This document shows, one piece after another, positions 53,283 through 61,741 of a stretch of DNA of 64,000 nucleotides. Made by a program: the position numbers and the translations under genes. Numbering within the stretch: the first letter of the stretch is position 1; each line of letters opens with the position of its first letter. A model generated the notes under the pieces. That model worked only from the letters and a program-made list of their open reading frames with translations. It had not been told where the DNA came from and ran no database searches. This DNA is from Mycobacterium sp. IS-1742 (lineage in GTDB: Bacteria > Actinomycetota > Actinomycetes > Mycobacteriales > Mycobacteriaceae), in NCBI RefSeq assembly GCF_001500125.1, contig NZ_LQIV01000020.1:1-64000 (forward strand). The letters run 5' to 3'.

Positions 53283-54157
53283 CGCGCCACGATCACCGGC
53301 ATCCGGGCGGACTGCACGACCTCGGAACTGACCGAGCCGAGAAGCATGCCCGCGAAGCCGCCGCGGCCGTGGCTGCCGACGACGAGCAGCTGCGCGCCTT
53401 CGGACTGCTGCAGCAGCTGGTGCGCCGGCCGGTCGCGCACCAGCACCTTGCGCACCGTGACATCGGGGTAGGTCTCGCAGTAGCCGGCGAGCCGCTCGGC
53501 GATGATGCGCTCACCGCGGTCGGTGTAATCCACCCACTTGATGTCGGGGAACTCGTAATCGACGTCGTTCCAGGCATGCACGGCCACCAGCTCGACACCG
53601 CGGCGCGACGCCTCATCGAACGCGATCGCGATCGCGTGCTCGGCGGCCTCGGAGCCGTCGTCGTCGACCACGACGGGCGCCCGGTCCGGATGGTCCATCA
53701 GCGGATCCTCGTCGTGGATCACCGCGACCGGACAGTGCGCATGGTGCACGACGGCGGTGCTGACGGATCCGAGCAGGCGCCTGCCCCAGTCGCCGAGGCC
53801 GCGGCTGCCGACGACGACCATCTCGGCGTCCTTCGACATGTCGATCAGCGTGGCCTTCGCCTCACCCGGGATGACCTGTTTCACGACCGTGAGATGCCTG
53901 CCCTCGGCGGCACGCTCGGCGATCGCGGTCGCCTCGGCCATCACGCGCGTGCTGCGTTCGGCCTGCCAGCGCAGATACTCCTGGGGCGCGGGCACCTCGA
54001 TCCACATCTGGATGTTCTTCGGCGCGATGACGTGGACGATCGTGAGCGGCACCCCGCGCCCCGCGGCGTCGCGTGCCGCCCAATCCACCGCCACCTTGCC
54101 GGCCGCGGAGCCGTCGGCACCGACGACGATGCCGTGAAGTGTTGTGGGCGAGGACAT
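53273..54157 (-). CDS. Tandem universal stress protein
   Basis: 294 aa with two USP domains. Both ATP-binding loops are intact: VVVGSRGLGDWGRRLLGSVS (first, about 120-139) and LVVGSHGRGGFAGMLLGSVS (second, near 265). Such tandem ATP-binding USPs are typical DosR-regulon genes of mycobacteria and slow growth in hypoxia. ATG 54157 is preceded by GGGAGGTG. A DosR-like box lies 80 bases upstream. Confidence 0.92.
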   Translation of the reverse strand: MSSPTTLHGIVVGADGSAAGKVAVDWAARDAAGRGVPLTIVHVIAPKNIQMWIEVPAPQEYLRWQAERSTRVMAEATAIAERAAEGRHLTVVKQVIPGEAKATLIDMSKDAEMVVVGSRGLGDWGRRLLGSVSTAVVHHAHCPVAVIHDEDPLMDHPDRAPVVVDDDGSEAAEHAIAIAFDEASRRGVELVAVHAWNDVDYEFPDIKWVDYTDRGERIIAERLAGYCETYPDVTVRKVLVRDRPAHQLLQQSEGAQLLVVGSHGRGGFAGMLLGSVSSEVVQSARMPVIVARQP

Positions 54158-54212
54158 TCTCGACACCTCCCAGTGCGGTTGAGGCACAGGTTAGCCGAGG
54201 CGGATGTCCCGA

Positions 54213-54236
54213 GCGCGGGGCCATGGGGCCCCGCGC
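54213..54236. terminator. Perfect GC hairpin between cynS and the stress-protein gene
   Basis: Ten-base arms GCGCGGGGCC and GGCCCCGCGC around the loop ATGG. Very stable. It lies 34 bases beyond the cynS stop in the direction of transcription and could end that operon, though a DosR-like box is directly adjacent, so it might instead lie in the stress-protein leader. Confidence 0.55.
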
Positions 54237-54256
54237 CGATGGACCAAAGTCCCTAA
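54237..54256 (-). promoter_or_regulatory. DosR-like box upstream of the universal stress protein
   Basis: Minus-strand TTAGGGACTTTGGTCCATCG retains the GGGACT and GTCC cores of the DosR/DevR palindrome, with mismatches in the outer right half. It lies 80 bases before the USP start. Together with the target type this suggests hypoxia or NO induction. Confidence 0.55.
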
Positions 54257-54269
54257 CGCCCGCGGTGGG

Positions 54270-54725
54270 TCATTGCTCGGCGGCCGTCCAGTCGTAGGGC
54301 AGGAACTTGCCGTCCAGCGTGACCACCACGCGGTCCCCCGCGGGATGCGCCTTTCGCTGCACGTCGATGCTGAAGTTGATGGCGCTCATGATCCCGTCGC
54401 CGAACTCCTCGTGGATGAGTTCCTTGATGGCACCGCCGTACACCTGGAGCACTTCGTAGAAGCGGTAGATGGTCGGGTCGGTGGGCACCGCGGTGGGCAG
54501 GCCGCCGCGCATCGGGACCGCCGCCAGCACCGGAATCGCGGCATCGTCCAGATCGAGCATGTCGACGAGGATCTTGCCGCTGTCGGCCGGGATCGGGTGT
54601 TGGCCGAGCAGCGCGGCGATGGTCCACACCACCGGCCGGTCGATGGCATCGGCGAGTTGTTGCCACGTCAGCTGTTTGGCCAGCCGAGCGGCCACGATCT
54701 CGGCGGTGATCTGGTCCCGGGTCAC
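54270..54725 (-). CDS. cynS: Cyanate hydratase (cyanase)
   Basis: 151 aa. N-terminal HTH-like region (LAKQLTWQQLADAI) and the catalytic C-terminal domain with YRFYEVLQVYGGAIKELIHEEFGDGIMSAINFSIDV, which holds the Arg, Glu and Ser of the active site. It decomposes cyanate with bicarbonate into ammonia and CO2. GTG 54725 overlaps the stop of the FNT gene by 4 bases (GTGA), so the two are translationally coupled. Confidence 0.95.
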   Translation of the reverse strand: MTRDQITAEIVAARLAKQLTWQQLADAIDRPVVWTIAALLGQHPIPADSGKILVDMLDLDDAAIPVLAAVPMRGGLPTAVPTDPTIYRFYEVLQVYGGAIKELIHEEFGDGIMSAINFSIDVQRKAHPAGDRVVVTLDGKFLPYDWTAAEQ

Positions 54726-55576
54726 GCGCGCGCCTCCACCGGCAGGGCGAACTGCTCCGGTTCGACGGGCCGGTTCCACTCCGTGCCGGTGCGGGCATGG
54801 GTGGCGTACAGCGTCAACCCGACGAACGCCAGGCCACCCACGAGGTTTCCGACCACCGTGGGGATCTCGTTCCACACGAAGTAGTCCATCACCGAGAAGT
54901 CACCGCCGAGCATCAGACCGGACGGGAACAGGAACATGTTGACCACCGAGTGCTCGAAACCCATGTAGAAGAACAGCATGATCGGCATCCACATCCCGAT
55001 CACCTTGCCCGACACCGACGTCGACATCATCGCCGCCACGACACCGGTGGAGACCATCCAGTTGCACAGCACGCCGCGGATGAACAGCGTCAGCATGCCG
55101 GCGGCGCCGTGTTCGGCATATCCGACAGTGCGGCTGTGGCCGATCTCGCCGAGTTTCTGGCCGACCTCGTTGGGATCCACGGAGAATCCGTAGGTGAAGA
55201 TGATCGCCATCATGAACGCGACGGTGAGCGCACCGGCGAAGTTGCCGACGAACACCAGCCCCCAGTTGCGCAGCAGGGACCGCACCGTCACTCCCCGCCG
55301 CTTGTCGAGCAGAGCGAGCGGGACGAGCGTGAAAACGCCGGTGAGCAAATCGAACCCGAGCAGGTAGAGCAGGCAGAACCCGACCGGGAACAGCAGGGCG
55401 CCGACGAGCGCGTTGCCGGTCTGCACGGTGATGGTCACCGCGAACGCCGCGGCCAGCGCGAGGATCGCCCCGGCCATAAAGGCGCGGATCACGGTGTCAC
55501 GGGTGGACATGAACGCCTTGGTCTCCCCGGCGTCGATCATCTTCGTGACGAACTGCGCTGGATTCACATAGGACAT
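54722..55576 (-). CDS. Formate/nitrite transporter family channel
   Basis: 284 aa, FNT family, six membrane helices. GFDLLTGVFTLVPLALLDKR and RGVLCNWMVSTGVVAA match the FNT signatures around the two half-helices; the gating His of FocA lies in the GFEHSVVNMF segment. It passes small monovalent anions. Coupling with cynS suggests cyanate, bicarbonate or nitrite as cargo. ATG 55576 follows AAGGAG by about ten bases. Confidence 0.9.
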   Translation of the reverse strand: MSYVNPAQFVTKMIDAGETKAFMSTRDTVIRAFMAGAILALAAAFAVTITVQTGNALVGALLFPVGFCLLYLLGFDLLTGVFTLVPLALLDKRRGVTVRSLLRNWGLVFVGNFAGALTVAFMMAIIFTYGFSVDPNEVGQKLGEIGHSRTVGYAEHGAAGMLTLFIRGVLCNWMVSTGVVAAMMSTSVSGKVIGMWMPIMLFFYMGFEHSVVNMFLFPSGLMLGGDFSVMDYFVWNEIPTVVGNLVGGLAFVGLTLYATHARTGTEWNRPVEPEQFALPVEARA

Positions 55577-55763
55577 GGGTCGTCGCTCCTTGTTGAAGTG
55601 AGTGGCAGCGGCGGACGACGGCACTGCCGGCAACCTTGAGCCCAGCTTGGCGAGCGCCTGTGTCGGGCACGTAAAACGACGTTGACGGCGCGTCACGGTT
55701 AGTTCACCGAAGCCGGAGCGCAGCTGTGAGCCGTGGCGGGCGGCGGCCCCATAGGCTGGCCGG

Positions 55764-57119
55764 GTGCGCGCCTATCGCAGGGAGACGATCGCCGCCGTCG
55801 TCGGTCTGGTCCTCGTGGTGACGGCGTTCGTGGTTCCCCACCTCCACCTCGATGTCGTCACACCGCTGATCAATGCGACCCCCGAGCGGTTCCGCAGCTT
55901 TGCCGCCACCTCCCCCGTGTTCGGCTGGTGGAACGCCCACATCGGATGGGGCACCGTGCCCGCCGTCGTCATCGGCCTCACCGCCGTCATCTGGGGCCGG
56001 GCGCTGGCGCAGCGACTCACCTGGCGGACCTTGGTGGTCGCGACTTGGGCGACGTCGGCGGCGTGGGCGTTCTCGCTGGCCATGGTCGACGGCTGGCAAC
56101 GCGGTTTCGCCGGTCGGCTGACCGCCCGCCACGAATACCTGCGGCAGGTCCCGACCGTCACCGACATCCCGGAGGCCGTGCGCACCTTTTCCGACCGCAT
56201 CCTCGACTACCAGCCCGACTCGTGGATCACCCATGTGTCCGGGCACCCGCCCGGCGCGCTGCTGACCTTCGTCTGGCTGGACCGCATCGGGCTCGGCGGC
56301 GGCGCTTGGGCCGCAGCGCTGTGCCTGATCGCCGGATCCAGCGTGGCCGCGGCCATCCTCGTGGCGGTCCGCGCACTGGCCGACGAGCGCACGGCGCGCC
56401 TCGCCGCGCCGTTCCTCGCGGTGGCGCCGACCGCGATCTGGGTGGCGGTGTCGGCCGACGGCTACTTCGCCGGAGTCGCCGCCTGGGGTATCGCGCTGCT
56501 GGCGTTGGCGGTGCGCCGCGCCGGCCGCCGCCCCGAACTGTTCGCGGTCGGGGCGGGTCTGCTGCTGGGGTGGGCCATCTTCCTCAACTACGGCCTGGTG
56601 CTGATGGCACTACCTGCCGTCGCGGTGCTGATCTGCTCGGCCGACTGGCGCGCGGCACGGCGCGCGCTGCTGCCCGCGGTCGGCGCCGCCCTCGTGATCA
56701 CCGTGGTGTTCGTCGCCGCCGGCTTCTGGTGGTTCGACGGGTACCAGCTGGTCCAGGAACGCTACTGGCAGGGGATCGCGACCGAGCGACCGTTCCAGTA
56801 CTGGGGATGGGCGAACTTCGCCTCCGTCGTCTGTGCGATCGGATTGGGCAGCGTCGCGGGACTCGGCCGGGTCTTCGACATTGCGGCCATCCGCGCGCGC
56901 TGCGGCCTGCACCTGTTGCTGCTCGGCGCCCTGGCGGCGATTCTCTGTGCCGATCTGAGCATGCTGAGCAAGGCCGAGACCGAAAGGATCTGGCTGCCTT
57001 TCACGATGTGGATGGTCGCGGCGGGCGCGCTGCTGCCGGTACGCACGCAGCGGTGGTGGCTCGCCGTCAACGTGCTCGGCGCACTGCTGATCAACCACCT
57101 CATCCTGACCAACTGGTGA
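55764..57119 (+). CDS. Polytopic membrane protein, GT-C-like (Rv0541c homologue)
   Basis: 451 aa with about 11-12 membrane segments. After the first helix comes a large loop with the SGHPPGALLTFVWLDRIGLGG motif, reminiscent of GT-C glycosyltransferases that use polyprenyl-phosphate sugars. Late segment ETERIWLPFTMWM is also typical. The acceptor is unknown. Starts at GTG 55764. The 187-base region upstream, divergent from the FNT gene, contains no clear motif beyond AT-poor promoter-like sequence. Confidence 0.8.
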   Translation: MRAYRRETIAAVVGLVLVVTAFVVPHLHLDVVTPLINATPERFRSFAATSPVFGWWNAHIGWGTVPAVVIGLTAVIWGRALAQRLTWRTLVVATWATSAAWAFSLAMVDGWQRGFAGRLTARHEYLRQVPTVTDIPEAVRTFSDRILDYQPDSWITHVSGHPPGALLTFVWLDRIGLGGGAWAAALCLIAGSSVAAAILVAVRALADERTARLAAPFLAVAPTAIWVAVSADGYFAGVAAWGIALLALAVRRAGRRPELFAVGAGLLLGWAIFLNYGLVLMALPAVAVLICSADWRAARRALLPAVGAALVITVVFVAAGFWWFDGYQLVQERYWQGIATERPFQYWGWANFASVVCAIGLGSVAGLGRVFDIAAIRARCGLHLLLLGALAAILCADLSMLSKAETERIWLPFTMWMVAAGALLPVRTQRWWLAVNVLGALLINHLILTNW

Positions 57120-57181
57120 CGAAGCGCTGCGGGTAGCGCCTTTCCGATACCGACGGCGCCGCAGGTCGGCAGAATGCCAGC

Positions 57182-58504
57182 ATGGGTCCCGAGAAACCGG
57201 AGGGTCGCCCGCTCCGCGGGCTCCGGTTCACCAGCCCGCTCCGCGGGCTCCGGTTCACCAGCCCGCTCCGCGGGCTCCGGTTCACCAGCCCGCTCCGCGG
57301 GCTGTGGCTCACCTCCGTCCTCGGTGCCGTCCTCCTCATGACGCTGCCGATCGTCACCGTCACCGGCCTGCTGTCCTACATCGCCTACGGTCCGCAGTTC
57401 GGGCAGGCCATCCCCGCCGACGTCGGCTGGCTGAAACTGCCGACGTTCGACTGGCCCACCGATCCGTCGTGGCTCTACCGGCTGACCCAGGGCGTGCACG
57501 TCGGGCTTGGCCTCATCCTGATCCCGGTGGTGCTGGCCAAACTGTGGTCGGTGATTCCCAGGCTGTTCGTGTGGCCACCGGCCCGGTCGATCGCCCAACT
57601 GCTGGAACGCATCTCGCTGCTGATGCTGGTCGGTGGCATCCTGTTCGAGATCGTCACCGGCGTGCTCAACATCCAGTACGACTACATCTTCGGATTCAGC
57701 TTCTACACCGCCCACTACTACGGGGCCTGGGTGTTCATCGCCGGGTTCCTGATCCACATCGCGATCAAGATCCCGCGGATGCGGGCGGGGCTGCGGTCGA
57801 TGCGGCTGCGCGAGGTGATGCGCACCGACCGCGCCGGCACCCGGCCCGAGGCTTTCGAGCCCGACGGGCTGGTGACCGCCGACCCGGCTGAACCGACGAT
57901 GAGCCGCCGCGGCGCCCTCGCCCTGGTCGGCGGCGGCGCGCTGTTGATGGCCGTGCTGACGGCCGGGCAGACCCTCGGCGGGCTCACCAGACAGGCGGCG
58001 CTGCTGCTGCCGCGCGGCCGCTCGTACGGCGACGGCCCGAACGACTTCCAGGTCAACCGCACCGCCCGCGCGGCGGGCATCACCACCGCGGCGACGGGCG
58101 AGGGGTGGCGGCTCACCGTGCGCGGCGGCCCGCAGCCCGTCGTTCTCGACCGCGCCGCGCTGGCGGCCCTGCCCCAGCACACCGCCCGGCTGCCGATCGC
58201 CTGCGTCGAGGGATGGTCGACCACCCAGACGTGGAGCGGGGTGCGGTTGCGTGACCTCGCCGCGCTGGCCGGGGTGCCCGAACCGGTCTCGGCCCGCGTC
58301 TCGTCGGTCGAGCGGCGCGGCGCGTTCAACCGGGCGCGGTTGCAGGCCAACCAGATCCGCGACGCCGACGCACTGCTTGCGCTGCGCGTCAACGGTGCGG
58401 ACCTCTCCCCCGACCATGGGTTCCCGGCGCGGGTGATCGTGCCCGCGCTGCCCGGTGTGCACAACACCAAATGGGTGGGCGCGATCGACTTCGAGGCGCG
58501 CTGA
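57182..58504 (+). CDS. Membrane-bound molybdopterin oxidoreductase (sulfite-oxidase-like)
   Basis: 440 aa. A cytoplasmic N-terminus with a 9-residue repeat (PLRGLRFTS, four copies) leads to four or five membrane helices (about 45-200) resembling a cytochrome b561-like anchor. A Tat-like SRRGALALVGGGALL at about 241-255 precedes the molybdopterin domain. Mo ligand Cys is C341 in LPIACVEGWSTTQTW. Resembles Rv0218 of M. tuberculosis. The substrate is unknown. Coupled to the following membrane gene (ATG one base after TGA). Confidence 0.87.
   Translation: MGPEKPEGRPLRGLRFTSPLRGLRFTSPLRGLRFTSPLRGLWLTSVLGAVLLMTLPIVTVTGLLSYIAYGPQFGQAIPADVGWLKLPTFDWPTDPSWLYRLTQGVHVGLGLILIPVVLAKLWSVIPRLFVWPPARSIAQLLERISLLMLVGGILFEIVTGVLNIQYDYIFGFSFYTAHYYGAWVFIAGFLIHIAIKIPRMRAGLRSMRLREVMRTDRAGTRPEAFEPDGLVTADPAEPTMSRRGALALVGGGALLMAVLTAGQTLGGLTRQAALLLPRGRSYGDGPNDFQVNRTARAAGITTAATGEGWRLTVRGGPQPVVLDRAALAALPQHTARLPIACVEGWSTTQTWSGVRLRDLAALAGVPEPVSARVSSVERRGAFNRARLQANQIRDADALLALRVNGADLSPDHGFPARVIVPALPGVHNTKWVGAIDFEAR
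57208..57315 (+). repeat. 27-bp tandem repeat inside a coding region
   Basis: Three identical 27-base units start at 57208, 57235 and 57262, with a fourth, diverged copy from 57289. The unit is in frame (nine codons) and contains the small palindrome CCCGC-TCC-GCGGG. It expands the cytoplasmic N-terminus of the molybdopterin oxidoreductase. Copy number may vary between strains by slippage. Confidence 0.95.
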
Positions 58505-58505
58505 G

Positions 58506-59087
58506 ATGCGGGCCTTCCGCACGGTGTACGGATCGCACCCGCTGCATCTGCTGACGCTGATCGCCGGCTTCGCGTTGTTCGGCTACACCGTCGCCACGAT
58601 CGGCCTTGCCGCCCTGTGGAATCCGCGCACCTGGTGGCAGTCGATCGTGGTGTGGTTCGCCGCCGCCGTCATCCTGCACGACCTGGTGCTGTTCCCGCTC
58701 TACGCGCTCGTCGACCGCATACTGACGCTGTCCCAACGCATCTCGGCGCCGGTACCCGCTCTCAACCATCTCCGCGTTCCGGCGCTGGGCGCCGCCCTCA
58801 CGTTCGTGGTGTTCAGTCCCGGGATCCTGCGGCAGGGTGCGCCCGCCTACACAGCGGCCACCGGACAGACGCAGGAACCGTACCTCGGCCGCTGGCTGCT
58901 GCTGGTCGCCGCGATGTTCGCGCTCAGCGCCGCGGCGTACGCGGTCCGGTTGGGCAGGACCCGACGGGCTACGGCGCGGCCAACGTCGCGAGCACCCGGC
59001 GCCCGGCCGGATGCAGGCCCGTCATCGTCAACCCCGCCTCCTCGGCCAGCTCAGCCGCACAGTCCACCCCCACCGACGCCCACCTGA
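58506..59087 (+). CDS. Membrane protein with atypical C-terminal extension
   Basis: 193 aa, starting one base after the molybdopterin gene stop. Four membrane helices (about 12-36, 43-67, 88-106, 122-142), no Pfam recognised by eye. From about residue 150 the sequence becomes Arg/Pro/Ser/Thr-rich low complexity. That last 119 bases overlap the opposite-strand methyltransferase. The true protein may have ended near residue 150 before a stop was lost or shifted. Confidence 0.75.
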   Translation: MRAFRTVYGSHPLHLLTLIAGFALFGYTVATIGLAALWNPRTWWQSIVVWFAAAVILHDLVLFPLYALVDRILTLSQRISAPVPALNHLRVPALGAALTFVVFSPGILRQGAPAYTAATGQTQEPYLGRWLLLVAAMFALSAAAYAVRLGRTRRATARPTSRAPGARPDAGPSSSTPPPRPAQPHSPPPPTPT

Positions 59088-59598
59088 ACCACGGCCCCAC
59101 GGTGTTCGACGACTCCAGCCGCACCATGGTGTCCTGCACCCCCCGGGTCTCCGAGTCGAACTCCACGACGCAGCGACCGCCCGGGCGCAGCAGTTCGGCC
59201 GCGCGGCGCAGCACCCGCCTGGGGTCGCCGCCGAGGCCGATGTTGCCGTCGGCCAGCAGCGCGGTCTGCCACCGCCCGAGCCCGGGTAACACGCCGAACA
59301 CGTCACGGCGCAGCGCGGGTGCGCCGTTGCGCCGCGCCAACTCGACCGCGGTGGCGGACTGGTCGACACCGAGAGCCGGGATGCCGCGGCGGATCAGATC
59401 GGCGACCAGACGTCCTGGGCCGCAACCCAAGTCGATCGTCGGCCCCTCACAGAGCAGCACCACCGCCCGATCGAACAGCCGGTCGGCGTGCCGTCCACCG
59501 AGCCAGCTGCGCACCGGTAGCGTCTTCACCTCCCCGTCACCGCTGCGGATCCAGCACCGTTCCCCGTCGAGCGCGCGGTCGTAGAGGTTGCCCAGCAT
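58969..59598 (-). CDS. SAM-dependent methyltransferase
   Basis: 209 aa class I methyltransferase: motif I TIDLGCGPGRLVADL near 52, then GVDQSATAVELAR and LLADGNIGLGGDP, with LLRPGGRCVVEFD as motif III. It lacks a signal or membrane part. Starts at ATG 59598, 3 bases after the DUF2064 gene. Together with the two glycosyltransferases it may modify a polyprenyl- or lipid-linked sugar; this is inference. Confidence 0.85.
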   Translation of the reverse strand: MLGNLYDRALDGERCWIRSGDGEVKTLPVRSWLGGRHADRLFDRAVVLLCEGPTIDLGCGPGRLVADLIRRGIPALGVDQSATAVELARRNGAPALRRDVFGVLPGLGRWQTALLADGNIGLGGDPRRVLRRAAELLRPGGRCVVEFDSETRGVQDTMVRLESSNTVGPWFRWASVGVDCAAELAEEAGLTMTGLHPAGRRVLATLAAP

Positions 59599-59601
59599 CG
59601 G

Positions 59602-60273
59602 TCACAGCCCCGCCGCGGCCGTCGCGAACGGGAACCGCCCGCCGGGCGGACAGCAGCGCCGGACTGCTTCGACATCGGCGACGGTGTCCACATCGGCGAG
59701 CTCGTCGACCAAAACCACGTTGATCCCCCTGTCCTGCAGCGCCTTCCGCGTCAGCGCACCGGTGTCGTCGCGCGACATCGGCACCTCCCGCAGGCAGTCG
59801 GCCATCGCCGCGGTCCGGACCCCGAGCAGCCACCAGCCGCCGTCGCGCGCCGGCCCCAGCACCGCCTCGGCGCCGAGCAGCGTGTGAGCGCACCGCGTCA
59901 ACAGGTCGGCGGTGACCTGGGGGGTGTCCATGCCGATCTGGAGAATCGGGCGGTCCCCCACCGCCGCGGCGGCGTCGGCGTGCGCGTGAGCCAGGCGTTC
60001 GGCGAACGAGTCCCCGCGCTGCTCGACGATGGTGAATTCGGCGAGCCGGGCGCGCAGCACCGCGCTGTTGTGCACCTCGTCGAGGTCGCCGGTCAGCGCC
60101 ACCACACGCGCCGACACGGGTGTGGCCAGGACCGCGTCGAGTGTGTCGAGCAGCGCCGCCGCCGCGATCACCGCGGCCAACTCGAAGCCGACGGTGACGG
60201 CCAGTCGCGTCTTCGCCAAGCCGGGCACCGGGGCCTTGGCGACCACGAGCACCGTCACCGGCAACTCCGTCAC
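59602..60273 (-). CDS. DUF2064 (TIGR04282-type) glycosyltransferase-like protein (Rv0540 homologue)
   Basis: 223 aa. VVAKAPVPGLAKTRLA at the N-terminus is the nucleotide-binding loop, DTPQVT near 117 and GPARDGGWWLLG complete the DUF2064 signature. Related to nucleotidyl- or glycosyltransferases. GTG 60273 overlaps the stop of the GT2 gene by 4 bases, so the pair is coupled, as in M. tuberculosis Rv0539-Rv0540. Confidence 0.87.
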   Translation of the reverse strand: MTELPVTVLVVAKAPVPGLAKTRLAVTVGFELAAVIAAAALLDTLDAVLATPVSARVVALTGDLDEVHNSAVLRARLAEFTIVEQRGDSFAERLAHAHADAAAAVGDRPILQIGMDTPQVTADLLTRCAHTLLGAEAVLGPARDGGWWLLGVRTAAMADCLREVPMSRDDTGALTRKALQDRGINVVLVDELADVDTVADVEAVRRCCPPGGRFPFATAAAGL

Positions 60274-60926
60274 TCGATCACCCGCCAGAAGTCCAGCGCG
60301 GCCACCGCGCTGCCGCGCACCGAGCCGCTGACCTTCGATCTCCCGCCGGTACGCGGACCGTAGGTGACGTCGCGTTCCACGACGCGCCAGCCCGCGGCGG
60401 CTGCGCGCACCAGCAGTTCCAGGGGATACCCGGATCGGCGATCCCGCACACCGAGCGCGAGCAGATCGTCGCGGCGGGCCACCCGCATCGGCGCGATGTC
60501 ATGGACGGGCAGACCGTGGCGGTGCCGCAACCGCCAGCACACCGCCGCCGTCCCGAGACGGGCATGCCACGGCCAGCGCAGACCCGGCACCGCCCGTCGC
60601 CTGCCGACCGCCAGGTGCGCACCCTTGTCCAGTTCGGCCACCAGGGCCGGCAGTTCACGCGGGTCGAGCGATCCGTCCGCGTCGAGCACGGCGACCACCG
60701 GGGTGGTCGCCGCCAGCACCCCCGCGTGCACCGCGGAGCCGTAGCCCGGGCGCGCCTCGTGCACGACCTCGGCGCCGTGCCGCCGGGCCACGTCCGCGGT
60801 GCCGTCGGTGCTGTTGTTGTCCACCACCAGCGCGCGGTAGCCGTCGGGCAGCGCGGCCAGGACCGCCGGTAGCGACGCCGCCTCGTCCAGGCACGGCAGT
60901 ACTACCGTCACAGGACACTCGGGCAT
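60270..60926 (-). CDS. GT2 glycosyltransferase, dolichyl-phosphate sugar synthase-like (Rv0539 homologue)
   Basis: 218 aa. GT-A fold: TVVLPCLDEAASLPAV at the N-terminus, VVDNNSTDGT, then AVLDADGSLDPRELP with the DxD-type metal site, and GRRRAVPGLRWPW. No C-terminal membrane anchor. It probably transfers a hexose to polyprenyl phosphate. ATG 60926 is close to a -10 (TAGCCT) 7 bases upstream, indicating leaderless expression. Confidence 0.87.
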   Translation of the reverse strand: MPECPVTVVLPCLDEAASLPAVLAALPDGYRALVVDNNSTDGTADVARRHGAEVVHEARPGYGSAVHAGVLAATTPVVAVLDADGSLDPRELPALVAELDKGAHLAVGRRRAVPGLRWPWHARLGTAAVCWRLRHRHGLPVHDIAPMRVARRDDLLALGVRDRRSGYPLELLVRAAAAGWRVVERDVTYGPRTGGRSKVSGSVRGSAVAALDFWRVIE

Positions 60927-61027
60927 AGCAACGAGGCTAACCACCCCGATGGGCGCCCACCTGGGGCAACAGTGACGAATCTCTGACATCGGCGCAGGTG
61001 GTGGGCGTTGACGGCTAACCTCGAAGG
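60927..61027. promoter_or_regulatory. Mirrored leaderless promoters between GT2 and the response regulator
   Basis: A direct repeat GGCTAACC occurs at both ends of the gap (about 60934 and 61013). At the right end TAACCT lies 6 bases before the regulator GTG. At the left end the complement reads TAGCCT, 7 bases before the GT2 ATG. Both genes are therefore likely leaderless from divergent promoters. The repeat may also be a response-regulator half-site. Confidence 0.5.
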
Positions 61028-61741
61028 GTGACACGCGTCCTGATCGCCGACGACGACTCCGTCGTGCGGGACGTCGTGCGCCGGTATCTCGAACGCGACG
61101 GTCTGGAAGTGGCGATCGCCCGCGACGGCACCGAGGCGTTGCGACTTCTCGGCACCGAACGCATCGACGTCGCCGTGCTCGACGTGATGATGCCCGGTCC
61201 CGACGGGCTGACACTCTGCCGCACCCTGCGCCGGCGCGGCGACCACACCGTTCCGGTCATCCTGCTGACCGCGCTCGGAGAAGAGGACGACCGCATCGCA
61301 GGACTGGAAGCCGGCGCCGACGACTACCTGACCAAACCGTTCAGCCCTAGGGAACTGGCGCTGCGGGTGCGTTCGGTGCTGCGCCGCTCCCCCGCGCCGG
61401 TGGGGGTCACCCCGGTCGACCTGAAGGTCGGCGCGCTCACGATCTCGGCGGCTGCGCGGTCGGTCACCGTCGACGGCCAGCCCGTCAGCCTCACGAACCG
61501 CGAATTCGACCTGCTCCTGTTCTTCATCACCCACGCCGACACCGTGTTCACCCGCGAAGAGTTGCTCAAGCAGGTGTGGCGCTGGGACTTCGGCGATCTG
61601 TCCACCGTGACCGTGCACGTCAAGCGGTTGCGTTCGAAGCTCGGCGACCAGCACCGGGTGCAGACGGTGTGGGGCCGGGGCTACATGTGGAGCGACACCG
61701 CGGGCGCACGTGAGGGCCTGAGCACCGGTGCCGTCAACTGA
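61028..61741 (+). CDS. OmpR/PhoB-family response regulator
   Basis: 237 aa. Receiver domain with D52 in [13 protein letters not shown], acidic DDD near residue 8-10, and Lys in [10 protein letters not shown] winged-helix effector domain follows (about 140-230), with [30 protein letters not shown] and [13 protein letters not shown]. It overlaps the sensor-kinase gene by 14 bases. The target genes are unknown; the divergent GT2 operon is an obvious candidate. Confidence 0.93.
   Translation: MTRVLIADDDSVVRDVVRRYLERDGLEVAIARDGTEALRLLGTERIDVAVLDVMMPGPDGLTLCRTLRRRGDHTVPVILLTALGEEDDRIAGLEAGADDYLTKPFSPRELALRVRSVLRRSPAPVGVTPVDLKVGALTISAAARSVTVDGQPVSLTNREFDLLLFFITHADTVFTREELLKQVWRWDFGDLSTVTVHVKRLRSKLGDQHRVQTVWGRGYMWSDTAGAREGLSTGAVN

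Noticed and set aside
57100..57363. Minus-strand frame with repeated SPRSGLVNR units
   Set aside because: It is the complement of the 27-bp repeat in the molybdopterin gene, whose plus frame continues into a conserved domain.
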